Shown here one piece after another: positions 62,001 through 64,000 of a stretch of DNA of 64,000 nucleotides. Origin of the DNA: an uncultured Clostridia bacterium (GTDB lineage Bacteria > Bacillota > Clostridia > Oscillospirales > Acutalibacteraceae). The DNA is taken from the NCBI GenBank assembly GCA_937896885.1, contig CALBNX010000040.1, positions 62,001 through 126,000 on the forward strand, given 5' to 3'. A program made the position numbers and the translations under genes. Within the stretch, counting starts at the first letter, position 1, and every line of letters starts with the position of its first letter. A model generated the notes under the pieces. The model saw only the letters and a list, made by a program, of their open reading frames with translations, made no database searches and had not been told where the DNA came from.

Positions 62001-62722
62001 GTGAGGCTGAAATTTTCGTTATCAGAAACCTTACTGCTGAAGATGTTGCAAGAAGTGTTGAAGGCTTCTCTGCAAAGGTAAGAGAAAGCCAGATGATTTT
62101 CATCCCGGGCGGTTTCTCAGGCGGTGACGAACCAGACGGTTCAGCTAAATTCATTACTGCATTTTTCCGTAACCCTGCAGTTAAAGAAGCAGTAACAGAC
62201 CTTCTTGATAACCGTGATGGTCTTATGTGCGGTATCTGTAACGGTTTCCAGGCACTTATTAAGCTCGGTCTTGTTCCTTACGGTAAGATTATTGATACTG
62301 ATGAAAATTGTCCGACACTTACATTCAATAACATCAGTCGTCACCAAAGCAGAATTGTTCATACTCGTATTGCATCAACAAAATCACCTTGGCTTAGCCT
62401 TATGAATGTTGGTGATGTTGTTAATGTTCCGATTTCACACGGTGAAGGTAAGTTTCTTGCTTCTCCAGAGCTTATTGCTGAACTTGCTAAGAACGGACAG
62501 ATTGCAACTCAGTATGTTGACCTTGACGGAAACGCAACATCAGATATTGACTTCAACCCAAATGGTTCATTGTGTGCAATTGAAGGTATTACTTCACCTG
62601 ACGGCCGTGTATTCGGTAAAATGGGACATAGTGAGCGTATCGGTGACGGTCTTTATAAGAATGTTCTTGGTGAATATGACATTCGTATGTTTGAAGCTGC
62701 TGTAAAATATTTTAATAAATAA
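59030..62722 (+). CDS. purL: FGAM synthase, single-chain
   Basis: 1230 aa, the long clostridial form. The order is N-terminal PurS-like part, two AIR-synthetase-like synthetase repeats (with DTYWSDHCRHTTF, FKNETHNHPTEIEPFGGAAT and GATGSSKSH), and a C-terminal glutaminase with IPGGFSGGDE, nucleophile Cys1070 in GICNGF and a catalytic His in SHGEG. It amidates FGAR with glutamine. Unlike the Bacillus enzyme, no separate purS and purQ are needed. Its own glutaminase Cys is intact. Last gene of the pur operon. Confidence 0.95.
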   Translation: MVYRIFVEKKTGLDNEAKGLLNEAKHLLGIENLEDIRLFNRYDAENITEELFDYAVKTVFSEPQLDNVSGSVDISDAYVFAVEALPGQFDQRADSAAQCIQIISQGERPLIRTAKVYALYGALTENDIKAFKNHVINAVESREAALELPETLVAQYAAPETVATVDGFITMDVSALSTLLDEKGLAMDLDDLKFLQAYFRDSEHRDPTITEIRVVDTYWSDHCRHTTFSTHLDNIRIDDPAVQEAYDRYLAARVEVYGEEKAAARPQTLMDIATIGTKTLKKRGLLPELDESEEINACSIHVTATVNGEDQDWLLMFKNETHNHPTEIEPFGGAATCIGGCIRDPLSGRAYVHQAMRVTGAGDPRKTIAETLDGKLPQRKICQTAAAGYSSYGNQIGLATGHVAEIYHEGFVAKRLECGAVVAAAPAYNVRRERPTPGDVIVLLGGRTGRDGIGGATGSSKSHNMKSLTTMASEVQKGNAPEERKIQRLFRNAEVTRLIKRCNDFGAGGVSVAIGELAPGLQIDLDAVRKKYEGLDGTEIAISESQERMAVVVAAEDADKFISFAQEENLEAYRVAVVTEEERMVMKWKGNVIADLSRAFLDTNGAVKHMDVTVTEKDLSVLSKAMYSSLREMASDLRTASQRGLVERFDSTIGAGSVVMPYGGKRQLTPTQSMAAVLPVLPGQETDQASVFSWGCDPDHLSVDPYTGAHAAIYNSVAKLVAAGCDYKLAYLTLQEFFERLKTEPKRWGKPFAALLGALDAQLELGAAAIGGKDSMSGTFLDKDVPPTLISFAIAPIKKQDVISPEFKEANHPVYLFGAVDESADSLKATWEAFHKLCKEGKVKASWAVEHGIGEAVMKMSFGNNIGFNSSADLKENWHLGMWGFIVAELSEDVEIPGVMKLGTTTVEPVITLEDDSVTIEELYKLHTATLESVYPTKAKEDKGEIPTYSFDGKCEVSPKNKVVKPKVLIPVFPGTNCEYDSARAVEKAGGEAEIFVIRNLTAEDVARSVEGFSAKVRESQMIFIPGGFSGGDEPDGSAKFITAFFRNPAVKEAVTDLLDNRDGLMCGICNGFQALIKLGLVPYGKIIDTDENCPTLTFNNISRHQSRIVHTRIASTKSPWLSLMNVGDVVNVPISHGEGKFLASPELIAELAKNGQIATQYVDLDGNATSDIDFNPNGSLCAIEGITSPDGRVFGKMGHSERIGDGLYKNVLGEYDIRMFEAAVKYFNK

Positions 62723-62728
62723 GTCGAA

Positions 62729-62799
62729 ACACCACCTTTGTATATACCTTTTGTTGACAAATATGTCAATTTATGGTATATTTTAGAAAAAGGTGGTGT
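62729..62799 (+). repeat. 11-bp inverted repeat around the AbrB-gene promoter
   Basis: ACACCACCTTT (62729-62739) and AAAGGTGGTGT (62789-62799) are exact inverse complements 49 bases apart. The left arm precedes the promoter; the right arm contains the SD. A long read-through transcript from purL could fold so as to hide the SD, while the native transcript could not. Confidence 0.45.
62754..62782 (+). promoter_or_regulatory. Promoter of the AbrB-type gene with an overlapping palindrome
   Basis: TTGACA (62754-62759), 17-base spacer, TATATT (62777-62782). TTGACA-AATA-TGTCAA (62754-62769) is a perfect inverted repeat covering the -35, a possible operator. Confidence 0.75.
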
Positions 62800-62806
62800 A
62801 TTTTGT

Positions 62807-63058
62807 ATGAAATCTGCATTAATTGTTAGGCCAGTTGATAATAATGGTAGAATAGTTTTACCAAAACATCTTCTAAGAGATGTTTTTAAAGCAAAGGATG
62901 ACGAAAAATTAACATTAGAGTTCTTTTATAATGATGATTCAATTATTTTGAAAAGATTTCATTCAAAATGCGTATTCTGCGAAAATGAAGACAATTTAGT
63001 TGAATTTAAAGGAACTAATATTTGTCCATCCTGTTTGGAAAACCTAAAAAACATATGA
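62807..63058 (+). CDS. AbrB/SpoVT-type regulator with C-terminal zinc-ribbon-like Cys pairs
   Basis: 83 aa from ATG 62807 (SD GGTGGTG about 9 bases upstream). The N-terminal swapped-hairpin domain (residues 5-50) carries VRPVDNNGRIVLPKHLLRD, the AbrB/SpoVT-AbrB pattern. The second part has Cys55, Cys58, Cys73 and Cys76 (CVFC, CPSC), a likely zinc site. AbrB-class proteins are transition-state or sporulation-time regulators that bind promoter DNA as dimers/tetramers. It has its own promoter with a palindrome, consistent with autoregulation. Targets unknown. Confidence 0.85.
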   Translation: MKSALIVRPVDNNGRIVLPKHLLRDVFKAKDDEKLTLEFFYNDDSIILKRFHSKCVFCENEDNLVEFKGTNICPSCLENLKNI

Positions 63059-63061
63059 AAA

Positions 63062-63096
63062 AACCACTCACAAAAGTGAGTGGTTAATTTTTTTTA
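63062..63096 (+). terminator. Intrinsic terminator after the AbrB-type gene
   Basis: AACCACTCAC (63062-63071), loop AAAA, GTGAGTGGTT (63076-63085), then AA and a run of nine T. The convergent rex gene ends 10 bases later. Confidence 0.9.
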
Positions 63097-63105
63097 ATAC
63101 TCTAA

Positions 63106-63738
63106 TTATAAATTACTAACATGATAACTAAGAGTCATTAAGCTATCACTTAAATGAACATTTTCAACTGCAACATTTGGGTGATTAGCAGATATGTCAT
63201 AGTGGCTGAAATTCCAAAATCCTTTAACCCCTAATTGAACAAGTTGTGGAGCAAGCACTTCTGCAGCAGAACTTGGAATACAAAGAACTGCAACAACAGG
63301 GGAGTTATCTTTACAAAAATCAAATAATCCATCAATATGTCTTATAGGTAGTCCACGCAACATTTGTCCTGAAAGTGCAGGATTCTTATCAAAAACTCCA
63401 ATAAGATTAAAACCCCTAGCCTCAAAAGACATATGTAATGCTACTGCTTTTCCAAGATTGCCAGCACCTATAAGAATTGCTTTTCTAGTCTTATTAACAC
63501 CTAATATTTTGCCGATTTCATTATAAAGACTTTCAATATTATAGCCATAGCCCTGCTGGCCAAATCCGCCAAAACAGTTTAAATCCTGTCTGATTTGAGA
63601 TGCAGTAAAGCCCATTTTTTCAGATAAATCCTTAGATGAAATTCTAACAATACCATTTGATTTTAGTTCACCTAAAAATCTGTAATAACGGGGGAGTCGC
63701 TTAATGACAGAAATTGAAACTCCATCATTTTTACCCAT
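63106..63738 (-). CDS. rex: Redox-sensing repressor Rex
   Basis: 210 aa from ATG 63738 (SD GAGGTGA 6 bases upstream; the earlier GTG is inside the SD). An N-terminal winged-helix (VIKRLPRYYRFLGEL and SEKMGFTASQIRQDLN) is followed by the NAD(H)-binding Rossmann domain with IGAGNLGKAVA (about residues 91-101). Rex releases DNA when NADH/NAD+ rises and controls fermentative genes. It follows the isocitrate-dehydrogenase-type gene by 12 bases on the same strand. Which operators it uses here is not visible; ldh at 38.7 kb is a natural candidate target. Confidence 0.93.
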   Translation of the reverse strand: MGKNDGVSISVIKRLPRYYRFLGELKSNGIVRISSKDLSEKMGFTASQIRQDLNCFGGFGQQGYGYNIESLYNEIGKILGVNKTRKAILIGAGNLGKAVALHMSFEARGFNLIGVFDKNPALSGQMLRGLPIRHIDGLFDFCKDNSPVVAVLCIPSSAAEVLAPQLVQLGVKGFWNFSHYDISANHPNVAVENVHLSDSLMTLSYHVSNL

Positions 63739-63750
63739 ATTTTTCACCTC

Positions 63751-64000
63751 TTATGAAAGCTTTTTAACAGTTTCCATTACATAATCGCCAAAATCACTAC
63801 ATGTTGCACCATTATCGCGACCAGTAATTACAAGTTTCTTTTCTTCAAACATACAAATATCAAGCGCTCTTTCAAGCAAGTCAGCCTCTTTTTGTTTACC
63901 AATATGTGAAAGAAGCATTACAGTTGCACGAAGCATTGAACATGGGTCAGCATATTCGCCACGACCTTCACGAATCATTCTTGGTGCTGAACCGTGAATT
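63751..64000 (-). CDS. Isocitrate/isopropylmalate dehydrogenase family, C-terminal part (5' end outside window)
   Basis: Only the last 82 codons are present; the gene continues past the right edge. The visible sequence contains HGSAPRMIREGRGEYADPCS, the substrate/NAD-loop region of decarboxylating beta-hydroxyacid dehydrogenases, and SMLRATVMLLSHIG. The HGSAPRM-x-R-E-G pattern is closer to isocitrate dehydrogenases of anaerobes than to LeuB, but family membership is safer than the exact enzyme. It would oxidatively decarboxylate isocitrate in the TCA/glutamate route. Upstream partner of rex. Confidence 0.75.
   Translation of the reverse strand, partial: IHGSAPRMIREGRGEYADPCSMLRATVMLLSHIGKQKEADLLERALDICMFEEKKLVITGRDNGATCSDFGDYVMETVKKLS

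Noticed and set aside
59496..62705. Several open frames of 60-120 codons inside purL on both strands
   Set aside because: They are out-of-frame or antisense to a complete, motif-bearing gene, lack SDs and have no recognisable motifs.
1..64000. Mobile elements, prophage, toxin-antitoxin or defence genes
   Set aside because: I saw no transposase, integrase, restriction, Cas or toxin-like motifs and no compositional break; the two cupins and the AbrB-type gene are not next to a toxin gene.

Overview
The window is low-GC, densely packed DNA from a spore-forming, anaerobic, Gram-positive bacterium of the Clostridia, most likely an Oscillospiraceae/Ruminococcaceae-type gut organism. The evidence is endospore genes (ytfJ/gerW-like and an intact 26-codon spoVM), a Firmicutes-type genome-maintenance cluster, two rubrerythrins with a PerR regulator (oxygen defence of anaerobes), a Rex regulator, and a secreted glucosaminidase carrying a dockerin. 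No rRNA, tRNA, insertion sequence, prophage or CRISPR array was recognised, and no gene-free stretch exceeds about 250 bases.

Layout. 1-23.6 kb (all + strand): the end of an unknown protein, a two-component system, yqhQ, prmC, an M50 protease, scpAB, DUF2953, ytfJ, a D,D-carboxypeptidase, an RluB/RsuA-type synthase, then the conserved block yicC-remA-gmk-rpoZ-priA-def-fmt-yugP-rsmB-rlmN-PP2C-prkC-rsgA-thiN, closing with a 49-aa membrane peptide and spoVM. 23.6-25.1 kb: a small membrane protein and a perR-rubrerythrin operon (- strand) with a clear Per-box. 25.2-35.6 kb: dockerin/glucosaminidase, alpha/beta hydrolase (-), DivIVA-like protein, lone fumarase beta subunit, pcrA, and a - strand group DUF4091 hydrolase-rodA-cupin. 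35.7-41.5 kb: typA, mreB, then asnB-ldh (-). 41.6-45.5 kb: a GH28-like/acetyltransferase/cupin trio, trmO (-), a classical rubrerythrin. 45.5-51.2 kb: pyrCKDFEBI. 51.3-62.7 kb: a purine operon purE-C-F-M-N-O-AICARFT-D-L led by a ZTP (pfl) riboswitch. 62.7-64 kb: AbrB-type regulator, then rex and the end of an isocitrate-dehydrogenase-type gene (-).

How it works together. The first block joins translation quality (def, fmt, rsmB, rlmN, rsgA, prmC), chromosome segregation (scpAB), nucleotide supply (gmk) and the PASTA kinase/phosphatase pair. The pyr and pur operons lie head-to-tail and supply UMP and IMP. The purine operon is biochemically non-standard: its PurF homologue lacks the N-terminal catalytic cysteine, and IMP is made by a PurO-type cyclohydrolase plus a free-standing AICAR transformylase in place of bifunctional PurH. 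Intergenic regions are short and often hold bidirectional terminators that include the stop codons of convergent genes.

I found no clearly new multi-gene defence or mobile system. The points most worth following are the cysteine-less PurF, the split IMP-forming steps, the ZTP switch, spoVM with its companion micro-ORF, the hairpin over the carboxypeptidase start, and the GH28-like trio lacking the catalytic histidine. All functional calls come from reading the sequence; no database search was run.
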